From Pseudobutyrivibrio sp. (GTDB lineage Bacteria; Bacillota; Clostridia; Lachnospirales; Lachnospiraceae), in the NCBI RefSeq assembly GCF_015057185.1, contig NZ_SVEV01000016.1, positions 19,123 through 83,122 on the forward strand: a DNA stretch of 64,000 nt, written 5' to 3'. Both the position numbers and the translations under genes were made by a program. Each line of letters begins with the position of its first letter. Within the stretch, counting starts at the first letter, position 1. Shown here in pieces: positions 16,269 to 25,619 of this stretch. The notes under the pieces are model-generated. The model saw only the letters and a list, made by a program, of their open reading frames with translations. It made no database searches and was not told where the DNA came from.

Positions 16269-16676
16269 CTAAATAGCCTTTGCATAATTTTTTATAGTAC
16301 TAATAACAGAATTAATTCCATTAAATCTGTCTGTTGAGATTTGATTTTTGATATTTGTTTTTTCAATAAATGAAGGCTCAAAGGAATCAATCTCTGCTTT
16401 GCTTTGGCCATCAAAAATGCCAACGATAATTGCAAGGATGCCTCTGATAATAAGGGCATCGCTATCAGCCTGAACGTGTACGATGTCATCATCATTGCTG
16501 AGATTCAACCATACACCAGACTGACAGCCTTTGACTTTATTAGCATCGGTTTTTTCTTGGTCTGAGAATTTTGGCAGATCCGAGGATATTTCTAATAAAT
16601 ATTCATATTGTAAAAACCAATCTTCCAACATATTTAAATCATCAATATATGTTTTTTCAACCTCTGCTAGTGTCAT
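16269..16676 (-). CDS. sufE: SufE-family sulfur acceptor
   Basis: Small (135 aa) protein that accepts persulfide sulfur from a SufS-type cysteine desulfurase and passes it on. The conserved acceptor is Cys51 in VKGCQSGVWL. Other family marks are the YEYLLEISSDLP lead, VHVQADSDALIIRGILAIIVGIF and a C-terminal NGINSVISTIKNYA. It lies downstream of the isomerase-like gene on the minus strand. The likely partner SufS is encoded at 20054-21274 on the other strand. Confidence 0.9.
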   Translation of the reverse strand: MTLAEVEKTYIDDLNMLEDWFLQYEYLLEISSDLPKFSDQEKTDANKVKGCQSGVWLNLSNDDDIVHVQADSDALIIRGILAIIVGIFDGQSKAEIDSFEPSFIEKTNIKNQISTDRFNGINSVISTIKNYAKAI

Positions 16677-16699
16677 TACCCTATTACATCCTTTTTATT

Positions 16700-18235
16700 T
16701 TATACGCAGACAACTTCTAAGCCTAAGAACTTGCCTAACATCTTTAATTCTTCTGTGTAGTCACCATATACAAGTGGGAGATGATTACCGAATTCTAACT
16801 GTGCTTCATAGTATTTGCGCTGATCAGCAACACGGTAAACAACATATCCGTTGCAGTTATTTAAATCGTAATCACCACCAGCAACGATTTCACCACTACC
16901 TACAAATAGCTTCTTGCAGTCTGGAGAAATACGGCATGTTGTAATTCTCTGGCCCTTATCCTTATCGAACTCATAGCGCATGCATGCACCAAACTTCTGA
17001 TCATAAGCGAAGTAACGAAGACCAAAGCTTTCCTTGTTGTTATCGATACCCTTTAACTTTCTGTTTGGAGTAGAATGCTCTGAATGATAAAGGTTAGACT
17101 TGTCATCCAAATAATCAATTACCTTTTCGTTGAACATAAGAAGTGGACGAATCTTGCCATCTTCAATAACGATTGGGTTTGTATTTCCCATGAATGGAGC
17201 GTGATTTGAAATTGTTGAAAGGATAAGCATCGTTAATACACCGTCAACATCATACTCACAAGCTGATGGAATACCCTGCTCGTTTAAAAGTGAATGAGTT
17301 AAGCAGAATGTGAATTTCTCCTCATTTAATCTTCTTGTAGAGCATGTATCTGGACATGGTACAGTGAAACCACAGCAGTCGTGGATATCAAGAAGCTTCT
17401 TAACTTCGATATAAGCCATGCACGACTTAACAAGCATTTCTTTGCTAATTGTAGAATCAGCAGCTTCGCCTAAAAGCTCATCAGCTAATTTTTCAGCTTC
17501 CTTGATTTCTTCTTCTGTAATGTTTGGAGTGTTAAGTCTACCAGGAGTTGTATAATTTCCTTCTGCAGGAATTGGCTTCATGTAATCAATAAGCTCATGA
17601 AGGTTTAAAAATCTAAACTGAGTACCAAATTTCTGAGTAGCAGTTTGAAGTGAAACAAATGTATCGTTTGCTGACTTAGAAGCATTTGAATCGAAACGTA
17701 CACCAAGAAGAACCTTTGCCTCCTTTAATGCTTTGCGGACTCTAAGAACACGAAGTGTTGTAGTAACTTCCTTCCATGTAAGTGGTGAGAATGTCTCAAT
17801 ACCACGAGCCTTGATGGCAGCAGTTACAGCTGTTACATCAGAGTAAGTTGTTGGATCCTGAATGATTGGCTTCTTTGTGCGCTCAGCAAGCTCAATAACT
17901 AAATTAGAACGTGCAATACCACCTGAAATCATGAAAACATCAATTTCTCCATTTGGATCAGTTGTCATTTTCTCAAATAATTCCTCAGGAATCACCCAAT
18001 TGTCATAGCATGCAAAAGTAACAGGCTCGAGCATATTTACAGCCTCTAAAGGCATTGCTTTATCAACATTAGCGAAAAATTCTTTCTCTAGGTTCTGAGT
18101 GAAAATCTTTTCAAATTCAGGCTGGAGTCCATCTCCACCTGCAAAACGACAAGGTCCTTCATAGTAATACTGATGAGAAAGACCTAAGAAAATTGGCTTA
18201 ACGTTTAATTTAACGTCTAATCCTCTGCGAATCAT
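16700..18235 (-). CDS. L-fucose/L-arabinose isomerase-superfamily protein
   Basis: 511-aa cytoplasmic enzyme of the FucI/AraA fold, expected to interconvert an aldose and a ketose. Family-like segments are MISGGIARSNLVIELAERT, LNTPNIT, KSCMAYIEVKKLLD, FTVPCPDTCSTRRLNEE and CEYDVDGVLTMLILSTIS; the ExDVDG block normally contributes metal/substrate contacts. The substrate cannot be read from sequence. GGGAGG precedes the ATG. It is divergent from a PucR/CdaR-type regulator, which may control it. Confidence 0.75.
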   Translation of the reverse strand: MIRRGLDVKLNVKPIFLGLSHQYYYEGPCRFAGGDGLQPEFEKIFTQNLEKEFFANVDKAMPLEAVNMLEPVTFACYDNWVIPEELFEKMTTDPNGEIDVFMISGGIARSNLVIELAERTKKPIIQDPTTYSDVTAVTAAIKARGIETFSPLTWKEVTTTLRVLRVRKALKEAKVLLGVRFDSNASKSANDTFVSLQTATQKFGTQFRFLNLHELIDYMKPIPAEGNYTTPGRLNTPNITEEEIKEAEKLADELLGEAADSTISKEMLVKSCMAYIEVKKLLDIHDCCGFTVPCPDTCSTRRLNEEKFTFCLTHSLLNEQGIPSACEYDVDGVLTMLILSTISNHAPFMGNTNPIVIEDGKIRPLLMFNEKVIDYLDDKSNLYHSEHSTPNRKLKGIDNNKESFGLRYFAYDQKFGACMRYEFDKDKGQRITTCRISPDCKKLFVGSGEIVAGGDYDLNNCNGYVVYRVADQRKYYEAQLEFGNHLPLVYGDYTEELKMLGKFLGLEVVCV

Positions 18236-18316
18236 AATAAAAACCTCCCTGTGTGTAAAAAAATATTGGTCTAATGAACCCTTGCTTTTCTTAGAAAAAC
18301 AAGAACCATTAGCTTT

Positions 18317-18345
18317 ATTTTATTTTGTGCAAACAGTTATCTCAA
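18317..18345 (-). promoter_or_regulatory. Promoter for the isomerase-like gene, with CAACGTTG palindrome at the -35
   Basis: Read on the minus strand, TTGAGA (18340-18345) and TAAAAT (18317-18322) are 17 bp apart. The palindrome CAACGTTG (18343-18350) overlaps the -35 and has the CG centre typical of LacI-type operators. It is only a partial match to a cre site. Confidence 0.5.
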
Positions 18346-18390
18346 CGTTGCAAATGCCAAATCATCTTATAGTAAAATAGACAAAAGATA

Positions 18391-18438
18391 TGTAGGATTG
18401 TAAAATTTATTTGTAATATCCTACAAAAAGACTATAAT
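18391..18438 (+). promoter_or_regulatory. Promoter and 8-bp inverted-repeat operator for the PucR/CdaR-type gene
   Basis: TGTAGGAT (18391-18398) and ATCCTACA (18418-18425) form a perfect inverted repeat spaced by 19 bp. The second arm sits between TTGTAA (-35, 18411-18416) and TATAAT (-10, 18433-18438; 16-bp spacer), which is suited to autorepression or ligand control. Confidence 0.5.
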
Positions 18439-18475
18439 TCTATGTGGGAGATTTTTTACTTGCTTAGGGGGAATA

Positions 18476-20032
18476 ATGAAAGTTAAATTAAGTATTATTT
18501 TGTACAAGTTACAAAAGCGGTATGTAACTTGTATCAGTGAATCTGATAAAGAGGTAAACTCTGCAAATCTGATATCTTCTGATACCAATTCATTTAATCC
18601 AGACATCCTTTATGTAGGAAATTTATCTAGTTATTTAGCATCAGATGCTACTAGCACTGAGGCCTGTTTTTTGTGCGTGGATGATGTTAATAGATTAGAT
18701 TTAAAAGAAAACATTATCGATTATCCTAACCTTGTCATATTAGATGAGACAGCGGAGCTTAATGGAGTATTTAATAATGTTATTAATACGATTTTAATGG
18801 TGGATAATTGGAATAATGCTATGCAAATGGCAATATTTCAAAACAAGGGCTTACAGGATTTAGTGGATTTATCTGAAGATATCATTGGTGAGCACATAGA
18901 TATTTTGGATGAGAATTTTAAATTATTATCCTACACAAAAAATATTTCTACGATTGATCCGCTTACAAATGAGTTAATTGAGCGAGGTGCACATTCAAAG
19001 GAAGTAATTGAAAAGTTCTACTTTAACAGAATAATAGAAGAGTTTGAGACATCTGAAGATTTAATAATTGTAAATGAATCTCCTTTTACTGATTTCAATG
19101 TTGTAATAAAGGTTCTTCATATAAATAAATGTCGAGAGCTTTTTGTGGTATTGCTTTTAGACAAACATGAAATTGCCAAGGGCTATTTAGATTTATTTAG
19201 CATATTCTTAGACAATGTTGATAGATATTGCATTAAGGCTTTTTATTCTACGGAAGAATATGGCGATTTATACAATTTGATTTCAGATTTGCTTGAGGGC
19301 TACAAAATTACAAAGGAAGAAGCTGCATCCCGAGCAGCCTTCATTAACTATCCAAACAAGGATGGATTTATTTGTGTAACTGTAAAATTTGAGGATGAGA
19401 CTAACATACTTATAAATCGATTTATAAATATCATTAATAAGAATTTCTATTCTTGTGCAGCATTTGCTCACAAAAATAGAGTGGTAATAATTTATTTTTG
19501 TGACTTTGAAAAGAATAATGCAGACGAAATATGCAAACGATTAAATGGTGTTTTCTTCCCACTGAAATATTACGTCGGAGTAAGCAATGAATTCGAATAT
19601 ATTTGGGAAGTGCCAATAGCCTATGATCAGACAGCAGCGGTTTTAGAATGTGCAACTAAAATTGATGCAAAGAAGGCAGCTGGGGACGAGGCACCAGTTT
19701 ATAAGTTTGAGGATTATTTTATAGAAATATTCTTGTTCAAGGGTGGCATTGGAAAAGATATTTTCAAGAATGCCTTTATGTATAAATCCATGAAGCAATT
19801 GGAAAATGCAAGCTTAGTCAAGGGCATTGATTTGATTAATTTACTTGATGTTTACTTCAATAATGGATGTAAGGCTACAGATACTGGAGTAGTACTTAAT
19901 ATGCATAGAAATTCTGTGCTTTATCACATTTCAAAAATAGAAAAAATGCTGGGAGTTTCCATTGAAGACCCAAAGGTATCTCTCAAGCTTAGACTGGCAA
20001 TAATTGTACACAACACAGGATTTTTAATATAA
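18476..20032 (+). CDS. PucR/CdaR-family transcriptional regulator
   Basis: 518-aa DNA-binding regulator. The C-terminal 60 residues form the PucR-type helix-turn-helix (LLDVYFNNGCKATDTGVVLNMHRNSVLYHISKIEKMLG). The central part resembles a GGDEF-like CdaR middle domain, and the N-terminal region (1-150) resembles the PucR N-terminal fold, with no membrane segment. Members sense purines, sugars or amino acids. Context suggests control of the divergent isomerase-like gene, the downstream sufS, or both. It overlaps functionally with sufS only by proximity (21 bp). Confidence 0.85.
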   Translation: MKVKLSIILYKLQKRYVTCISESDKEVNSANLISSDTNSFNPDILYVGNLSSYLASDATSTEACFLCVDDVNRLDLKENIIDYPNLVILDETAELNGVFNNVINTILMVDNWNNAMQMAIFQNKGLQDLVDLSEDIIGEHIDILDENFKLLSYTKNISTIDPLTNELIERGAHSKEVIEKFYFNRIIEEFETSEDLIIVNESPFTDFNVVIKVLHINKCRELFVVLLLDKHEIAKGYLDLFSIFLDNVDRYCIKAFYSTEEYGDLYNLISDLLEGYKITKEEAASRAAFINYPNKDGFICVTVKFEDETNILINRFINIINKNFYSCAAFAHKNRVVIIYFCDFEKNNADEICKRLNGVFFPLKYYVGVSNEFEYIWEVPIAYDQTAAVLECATKIDAKKAAGDEAPVYKFEDYFIEIFLFKGGIGKDIFKNAFMYKSMKQLENASLVKGIDLINLLDVYFNNGCKATDTGVVLNMHRNSVLYHISKIEKMLGVSIEDPKVSLKLRLAIIVHNTGFLI

Positions 20033-20053
20033 AGTAGAAGTGAGGTTTTTATT

Positions 20054-21274
20054 TTGCAGGAGAATATTTGGCGAAAGGATTTTCCGATACTTGAGACAAA
20101 GGTTTATGGAAAGCCTTTAATATATTTAGACAATGGGGCAACATCTCAGATGCCTAGTCAGGTAATAAATCGTATTTACGAACATTACCAGAAGGAACAT
20201 GGAAATATACACAGGGGGATACATTATTTAAGCGAGGAATCCACAAAGGCAGTGGAGGATACTAGAGAGCTGGTTAAAAATTATATTAATGCTAAAAATG
20301 TTGAGAGCATTATTTTCACTCAGAACACCACAGACAGTATCAATATAGTAGCTGCATCCATCGGGTTAGAAAATGATGGAGGTGGTATAGTTACAACAGA
20401 AATGGAGCATCATTCTAATTTTGTTCCATGGCAACAGGCATGCAAGCACAGCGGACGACAGTTTTTCGTGAGTCCTGTTGTGGATGGAGAGTTGGATATT
20501 GATGAATTAGAAAACATTCTAAAAAACAATTCTATTAGACTGGTTGCATGTGCCCATGTATCAAATGTTACAGGCACAGTTAATCCTATTAAACGAGTAA
20601 TAGAATTGGCTCATAAATATGGTGCAGAGGTGCTGATTGATGGGGCTCAGGGGATACTGCATCTTCCAGTTGACGTTGAGGAGCTAGGCTGTGATTATTA
20701 TTGCTTTTCAGCTCATAAAATGATTGGTCCAACAGGTGTTGGAGTATTATATGGAAAAACTGACTGCCTGGAAAAGCTTGAGCCTGTTAGATATGGAGGA
20801 GGTATGGTTGATGAGGTTTTAGAGGAAAACACGACTTGGGGCAATCTTCCATATCGCTTCGAGGCAGGTACACCTAATATTGGTGGCATAATTGGTCTTG
20901 GAGAAGCAATCAAGTATTTGATGGAACATGATGTAGAGCTAATTCGTAAATACGAAGATTATTTATTGAACTACGCATACGAAAAAATAAGCAGTATCGA
21001 GCATGTAAAAATACTGGGACATCCTGCCAAAAGGGCAGGAGCAATTTCATTTGTAGTTGATGGTGCTCATCCATATGATATTGCTAGCATGCTAGACAAG
21101 GCAGGCATAGCAGTTCGCTCTGGTAGTCACTGTGCACAGCCTATACTTCGTACATTTGACGTGACAGCAACAGTTAGAGTGACACCTAATTTTTACAACA
21201 CAAGGGAAGAGATAGACTATTTTTGCCAGACCTTGGATAAGGTAATAAATATGCTTAGAAAATATAGTATATAA
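20054..21274 (+). CDS. sufS: SufS-type cysteine desulfurase
   Basis: PLP enzyme that extracts sulfur from cysteine to give alanine and an enzyme persulfide for Fe-S clusters and thiolation. It starts with TTG at 20054, since the family N-terminus (WRKDFPIL...YGKPLIYLDNGATSQ) begins at once after it and GTGAGG lies upstream. PLP Lys222 is in CFSAHKMIGPTGVG; the catalytic Cys360 is in VRSGSHCAQP; HH in EMEHHSNFVPW is also typical. Length (406 aa) is normal. The presumed acceptor SufE is 3.4 kb away on the opposite strand. No sufBCD is in the window. Confidence 0.92.
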   Translation: MQENIWRKDFPILETKVYGKPLIYLDNGATSQMPSQVINRIYEHYQKEHGNIHRGIHYLSEESTKAVEDTRELVKNYINAKNVESIIFTQNTTDSINIVAASIGLENDGGGIVTTEMEHHSNFVPWQQACKHSGRQFFVSPVVDGELDIDELENILKNNSIRLVACAHVSNVTGTVNPIKRVIELAHKYGAEVLIDGAQGILHLPVDVEELGCDYYCFSAHKMIGPTGVGVLYGKTDCLEKLEPVRYGGGMVDEVLEENTTWGNLPYRFEAGTPNIGGIIGLGEAIKYLMEHDVELIRKYEDYLLNYAYEKISSIEHVKILGHPAKRAGAISFVVDGAHPYDIASMLDKAGIAVRSGSHCAQPILRTFDVTATVRVTPNFYNTREEIDYFCQTLDKVINMLRKYSI

Positions 21275-21397
21275 GAATTAGTTAAATAGCATTTTACTTT
21301 AGCAGTGTAAAGTGATAAAATCTTCATTAAATAAAAGGGCTTAATCCAATGAATTTGGATATGGAGCTAGCAAAAAATATTTTAGGGAGATTTTTAT

Positions 21398-22669
21398 ATG
21401 AAACTTGTAAAAGCGTACAATAGTGTAAGTCTTATTGTAAGAATCCTAATCGGATTAGTTATTGGTGCGATACTTGGATTAGCATTTAACAATCTATCAT
21501 TTGTATCATTACTTGGTACAGTTTTTGTAGGAGCACTAAAGGCTGTTGCACCAGTGCTTGTATTTGTACTTGTAACATCGGCATTAGCTCAGGGCAATGA
21601 CAAACTGGATAGAAGATTTGTAACTGTTATTTTCCTCTATATGGTGAGTACATTTCTTGCATCAGTTGTAGCTGTAGTAGGTAGCTTCCTTTTTCCACAG
21701 ACAATCATGCTTAGCCAGGCTGCAGAAGCAGATGTTGTTCCTACAGGAGTTGGAGAGGTGCTTTCAAATCTTTTAGTTGCCATGGTTGCAAATCCAGTAG
21801 GTGCAATTGTGGAGGGCAGATATATAGGTATCCTTTTCTGGGCTGTTGTGTTAGGTATTGCTGCTAAGCGTGTAGCCAGTGATACTACTAAAAAGGTCAT
21901 GGAAGATTTTGCAAATATGGTTTCTACAGCCGTTAGATGGATTATCAATCTTGCTCCATTTGGAATTATGGGACTCGTATATGAAAACGTATCTACAAAT
22001 GGACTTGCTATTTTCACAGACTATGGAAAGCTTTTAGCACTCCTTGTAGGCTGCATGTTGACAGTTGCTTTAATTATTGATCCATTACTTGCAGCAATTG
22101 TTCTTAGAACAAACCCATACCCACTTGTATTCAGATGTCTCAAGGAATCAGGCGTTACAGCGTTCTTTACACGAAGCTCAGCTGCTAACATTCCTGTAAA
22201 CATGGAGCTTTGCGAGGACCTTGGAATGGATAGAGAAATGTATGCTGTATCAATTCCTCTTGGTGCTACAATCAATATGGATGGCGCTGCCATTACAATT
22301 GCAGTTATGTCACTTGCAGCAGCCAATACAGTAGGCATCCATGTTTCCTTTGCAACAGCGCTGATTCTTGCATTTATTGCTACATTAGCAGCATGCGGTG
22401 CATCAGGTGTTGCCGGAGGCTCCCTCCTTTTAATACCAATGGCATGCTCCCTCTTTGGAGTTAACGCAGATGTAGCAATGCAGGTCGTAGCAGTAGGCTT
22501 CATAATCGGAGTAGTTCAGGATTCTGTCGAAACAGCCCTTAACTCCTCAGGAGACGTAATGTTTGCAGCAACTGCCGAATATTCTCAGTGGAAGCGTCAG
22601 GGCAAATCCCTTCCAACCTTCCTTGGTGGAACGACAAAAGTGGGCCTTTCTCACGACTCAAACAAATAA
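21398..22669 (+). CDS. sstT: Sodium:serine/threonine symporter SstT
   Basis: Dicarboxylate/amino acid:cation symporter family, 423 aa, with multiple membrane helices. The start VSLIVRILIGLVIGAILG and FVGALKAVAPVLVFVLVTSALAQ match SstT. The transport core is present as TAFFTRSSAANIPVNMELCEDLG, GATINMDGAAITIAVMSLAAAN and GASGVAGGSLLLIPMACSLFG. It imports Ser/Thr with Na+. It ends 2 bases before a large inverted-repeat element. Confidence 0.93.
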   Translation: MKLVKAYNSVSLIVRILIGLVIGAILGLAFNNLSFVSLLGTVFVGALKAVAPVLVFVLVTSALAQGNDKLDRRFVTVIFLYMVSTFLASVVAVVGSFLFPQTIMLSQAAEADVVPTGVGEVLSNLLVAMVANPVGAIVEGRYIGILFWAVVLGIAAKRVASDTTKKVMEDFANMVSTAVRWIINLAPFGIMGLVYENVSTNGLAIFTDYGKLLALLVGCMLTVALIIDPLLAAIVLRTNPYPLVFRCLKESGVTAFFTRSSAANIPVNMELCEDLGMDREMYAVSIPLGATINMDGAAITIAVMSLAAANTVGIHVSFATALILAFIATLAACGASGVAGGSLLLIPMACSLFGVNADVAMQVVAVGFIIGVVQDSVETALNSSGDVMFAATAEYSQWKRQGKSLPTFLGGTTKVGLSHDSNK

Positions 22670-22671
22670 GT

Positions 22672-23305
22672 GTCCCACCCCAGTGCTTGCAGGGAGGTTA
22701 TTTACCACTGGCCCCGCCTAGGGACACCTGCCCGCCCCCCTGGTGGAAAAACAATTTCGCGAATATTCTTAGTTTTCCAATATGCAAAAGGGAGCATCCC
22801 GCATGTGTCTTTCTATGGATGAACTATTTTGAAAAATGTATTTTTGTTTGGCGGACATATTAGTTTGTTTAAATTGGTACAACTCAGGTCTCAAGGGGAA
22901 ATTGGGCTCATATTACGTTCACCAAGAAAAATCACAAAGCTGGATTATCATATATTGGCACCGTGCTTTATACGACATCGTGTCGCGTGTCGCACTTGCG
23001 CCGCCGTCCTAGCGGCGCATGCCAATATATTGATAATCCTGCTTTTATTTTTCTAGGTTCACTTAAAAATCGCCCAATTCCCCCTGAGCCTGAGTTGTAC
23101 TAATTTTTTATTTTGTGTCCACCCATAAAATACCTTTTTCAAAATTGTCCAGACATGAGAAAGACACATGCTAATAAAAGATGCGAGTCTTTGCATATAT
23201 GGAAAACAGAATATTCTTGCGAAGTTTTCCACCAGGGGGGGGCGGGCAGGCGTGCCTAATCGGGGCCGGTGGTGCATTGAAGGGGTGCAAGCACTGGGGC
23301 GGGAC
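22672..23305. repeat. 634-bp imperfect inverted repeat (two arms of about 315 bp)
   Basis: The two halves are imperfect reverse complements along their length. The outer 20 bp at 22672-22691 and 23286-23305 differ at one position (both contain CCCCAGTGCTTGCA when read inward). Further matched blocks are the C-rich CCTGCCCGCC...TGGTGGAAAA, GCATGTGTCTTTCT, GGTACAACTCAGG-type and ATTGGGC blocks. The innermost arms are 22942-22960 and 23020-23039. The 59-bp centre holds two small hairpins (CGACA/TGTCG and GCGCCGC/GCGGCGC). Frames inside it look non-coding. It could be two head-to-head copies of a 315-bp repeat, a MITE-like element, or a structured RNA. No target duplication is evident. Confidence 0.85.
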
Positions 23306-23394
23306 GGAAATTGTACAAAAGGTCGTGAAAATGGTACACTTATTTTGTCGTTTTGCGACGTTTATTTTTTGTACAGTTTTGAAAGGAACGATGG

Positions 23395-24330
23395 ATGAAA
23401 GTAGTTTTTATGGGTACACCGGATTTTGCGGTGGAGACTTTAAAGGCAATATATGATGCAGGACATGAGATTGTGTTGGTGGTTAGCCAGCCTGACAAAC
23501 CAAAGGGACGTAGTGGCAAGCTACAGATGACTCCTGTTAAGGAGTGGGCAGTGGAGCATGAGCTTCCAGTTTATCAGCCTGTAAAAATTAGGGCAGAGGA
23601 ATCAGTTGAATATTTAAAGCAGTATGAGGCAGATGTTTTTGTTGTGGCTGCTTTTGGACAGATTTTGCCAAAGGTTATTCTTGATATGCCAAGATTGGGA
23701 TGTGTAAATGTGCATGGTTCGCTTCTTCCTAAGTATCGTGGTGCGGCTCCTATTCAGTGGGCGGTTATCAATGGTGAAAAGGTTTCTGGCAATACTACAA
23801 TGCTGATGGGACCTGGACTTGATGATGGCGATATGCTTCTTAAATCTGAGATAGAGCTAGCTGCAGACGAGACTGGTGGTAGTCTTTTTGATAAGTTGGC
23901 ATTGGATGGCGGACAGCTTGCTGTCAGAACAATAGAGGCTTTGGATAGAGGTGAGATTACACCAATTCCTCAGGATGAGTCTCAGGCTACACATGTAGGT
24001 ATGATTAGCAAGGATATGGGAAATATCGATTGGAATAAGCCAGCGGTGGAGATTGAGAGACTCATTCGTGGACTTGATCCATGGCCATCTGCTTTTACAT
24101 TTGTGGATGGAAAACAGCTTAAAATTTGGAAGGCAACTGTAGTTGATAAGGCTGGCCAGCCGGGCACTGTCATTGATGTTGATAAAAACGTATTTACGGT
24201 AGCTTGTGGGGATAAGGCTCTTGAAATTAATGAGCTTCAGCTCGAGGGCAAAAAGCGTATGGCCACAGGGGATTTCCTTAGAGGCTATAGCTTAAAAAAG
24301 GGCACAGCCTTTGCCACAAGCAAGAATTAA
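23395..24330 (+). CDS. fmt: Methionyl-tRNA formyltransferase
   Basis: Formylates initiator Met-tRNA using 10-formyltetrahydrofolate. 311 aa, the usual length. MKVVFMGTPDFAVETLKAI is the family N-terminus. The catalytic core is GCVNVHGSLLPKYRGAAPIQWAVI with the following DDGDML, and the C-terminal tRNA-binding domain starts near IEINELQLEGKKRM. GAAAGGA precedes the ATG. It opens a tightly packed translation/ribosome operon (fmt-rsmB-rlmN-prpC-prkC-rsgA-rpe-thiN). A possible promoter (TTGTAC, 18 bp, TACACT) lies between the inverted repeat and the start. Confidence 0.95.
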   Translation: MKVVFMGTPDFAVETLKAIYDAGHEIVLVVSQPDKPKGRSGKLQMTPVKEWAVEHELPVYQPVKIRAEESVEYLKQYEADVFVVAAFGQILPKVILDMPRLGCVNVHGSLLPKYRGAAPIQWAVINGEKVSGNTTMLMGPGLDDGDMLLKSEIELAADETGGSLFDKLALDGGQLAVRTIEALDRGEITPIPQDESQATHVGMISKDMGNIDWNKPAVEIERLIRGLDPWPSAFTFVDGKQLKIWKATVVDKAGQPGTVIDVDKNVFTVACGDKALEINELQLEGKKRMATGDFLRGYSLKKGTAFATSKN

Positions 24331-24347
24331 AATTGATGAGGTATTAA

Positions 24348-25619
24348 ATGGCAAGTATTAATATCAGAGAAATTGCTGGAGATACATTAGTTGAGATTTT
24401 AGAACACGGTCAGTTTTCTCATATCTATTTAAAAGCGGTGTTGGATAAATATGTTTATCTTGAGAAAAATGAACGTGCATTTATTACTCGTCTTGTAAAT
24501 GGAGTTGTCGAGCGCAAATTAGAATTGGATTATATTATCGACAATTATTCAAAAACAAAAGTAAAGAAAATGAAGCCTCTCATTCGCACAATGATGCGAA
24601 TGGGTGTGTTTGAAATATATTACATGGATGGCGTGCCAGAATCTGCTACCTGTAATGAATATGTTAAGCTGGCAAAGAAACGTGGCTTTGCAGGATTGTC
24701 AGGATTCGTAAATGGTGTTTTAAGACATGTGGCTCGTTCAAAGGGCGAGATTGCTATAAATGATATTTCGGTAAAGTATTCATTGCCACAGTGGATTGTT
24801 GATAAATGGACTGAGGAATATGGCAAGGAGCAGACAGAAAATATTGCTGCTGGCTTTTTTGAGCATCAGGATTTATGTGTTAGGGTTAATTTGGCTCAAA
24901 TCACTAGAGATGAATTGAAAGCTAAATTAGAGAAGCAGGGCATTACAGTTCGTATATGCGATAATTTGCCTTCTGCTATGTATTTGTCAGGCTATGATTC
25001 ATTGGCTGCAATTCCAGAGTTTGGTCAGGGCTTGTTTTATGTTCAGGATTATTCTTCACAGCTTGTGGCTCATATGGCCCAGGTGAAGGATACAGATTCA
25101 ATAATAGATGTTTGCGCAGCTCCTGGAGGAAAGGCTTTGCATTTTGCAGAGCTTGCAAGTAAAGGGCAGGTTGTTGCTAGAGATTTAACAGCTGCCAAGG
25201 TTGCACTTATCAATGAAAATATTAAGAGAACTGGAGCCACAAATATTCAGTCTCAGCAGTGGGATGCTACAGAATTTGACGAATCGGCAGCTTTGAAATA
25301 CGATATTGTGGTTGCTGATTTACCATGCTCTGGACTTGGAATTATCAGGAAAAAACCAGATATAAAATATAATCAGACAGAGGAATCATTGGCAGAGCTT
25401 GTGGATTTGCAGAAGCAAATTCTTGATAATGTTTGTCAATATGTAAAGGTTGGTGGAAAACTTTGCTATAGTACATGTACCATCAACAAAAATGAAAATG
25501 AAAATCAGGTAACAAACTTTTTAGCGTCACATAAGGATTTTACAATAGAAGAGCAAATGCAGCTTTTCCCTGATGTTGACCATGATGGATTTTATATATG
25601 TGTAATGAAAAAGAATTAA
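24348..25619 (+). CDS. rsmB: 16S rRNA m5C967 methyltransferase RsmB
   Basis: 423 aa. The N-terminal NusB-like helical domain (about 1-140, RAFITRLVNGVVERKLELDYII) binds RNA. The C-terminal SAM-dependent methyltransferase has VCAAPGGKALHFAEL for SAM and two catalytic/release cysteines in ADLPCSGLG and CYSTCTINKNENE. It methylates C967 of 16S rRNA by family analogy. Its 3' end overlaps the start of rlmN by 22 bases. Confidence 0.94.
   Translation: MASINIREIAGDTLVEILEHGQFSHIYLKAVLDKYVYLEKNERAFITRLVNGVVERKLELDYIIDNYSKTKVKKMKPLIRTMMRMGVFEIYYMDGVPESATCNEYVKLAKKRGFAGLSGFVNGVLRHVARSKGEIAINDISVKYSLPQWIVDKWTEEYGKEQTENIAAGFFEHQDLCVRVNLAQITRDELKAKLEKQGITVRICDNLPSAMYLSGYDSLAAIPEFGQGLFYVQDYSSQLVAHMAQVKDTDSIIDVCAAPGGKALHFAELASKGQVVARDLTAAKVALINENIKRTGATNIQSQQWDATEFDESAALKYDIVVADLPCSGLGIIRKKPDIKYNQTEESLAELVDLQKQILDNVCQYVKVGGKLCYSTCTINKNENENQVTNFLASHKDFTIEEQMQLFPDVDHDGFYICVMKKN

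Noticed and set aside
22660..23320. Insertion sequence with transposase
   Set aside because: No transposase-like frame, no DDE or HUH motif, and no clear target-site duplication.
22588..23456. Several open frames of 70-90 codons over the inverted repeat
   Set aside because: They run through palindromic DNA, lack good ribosome sites and family features, and appear on both strands because of the symmetry.
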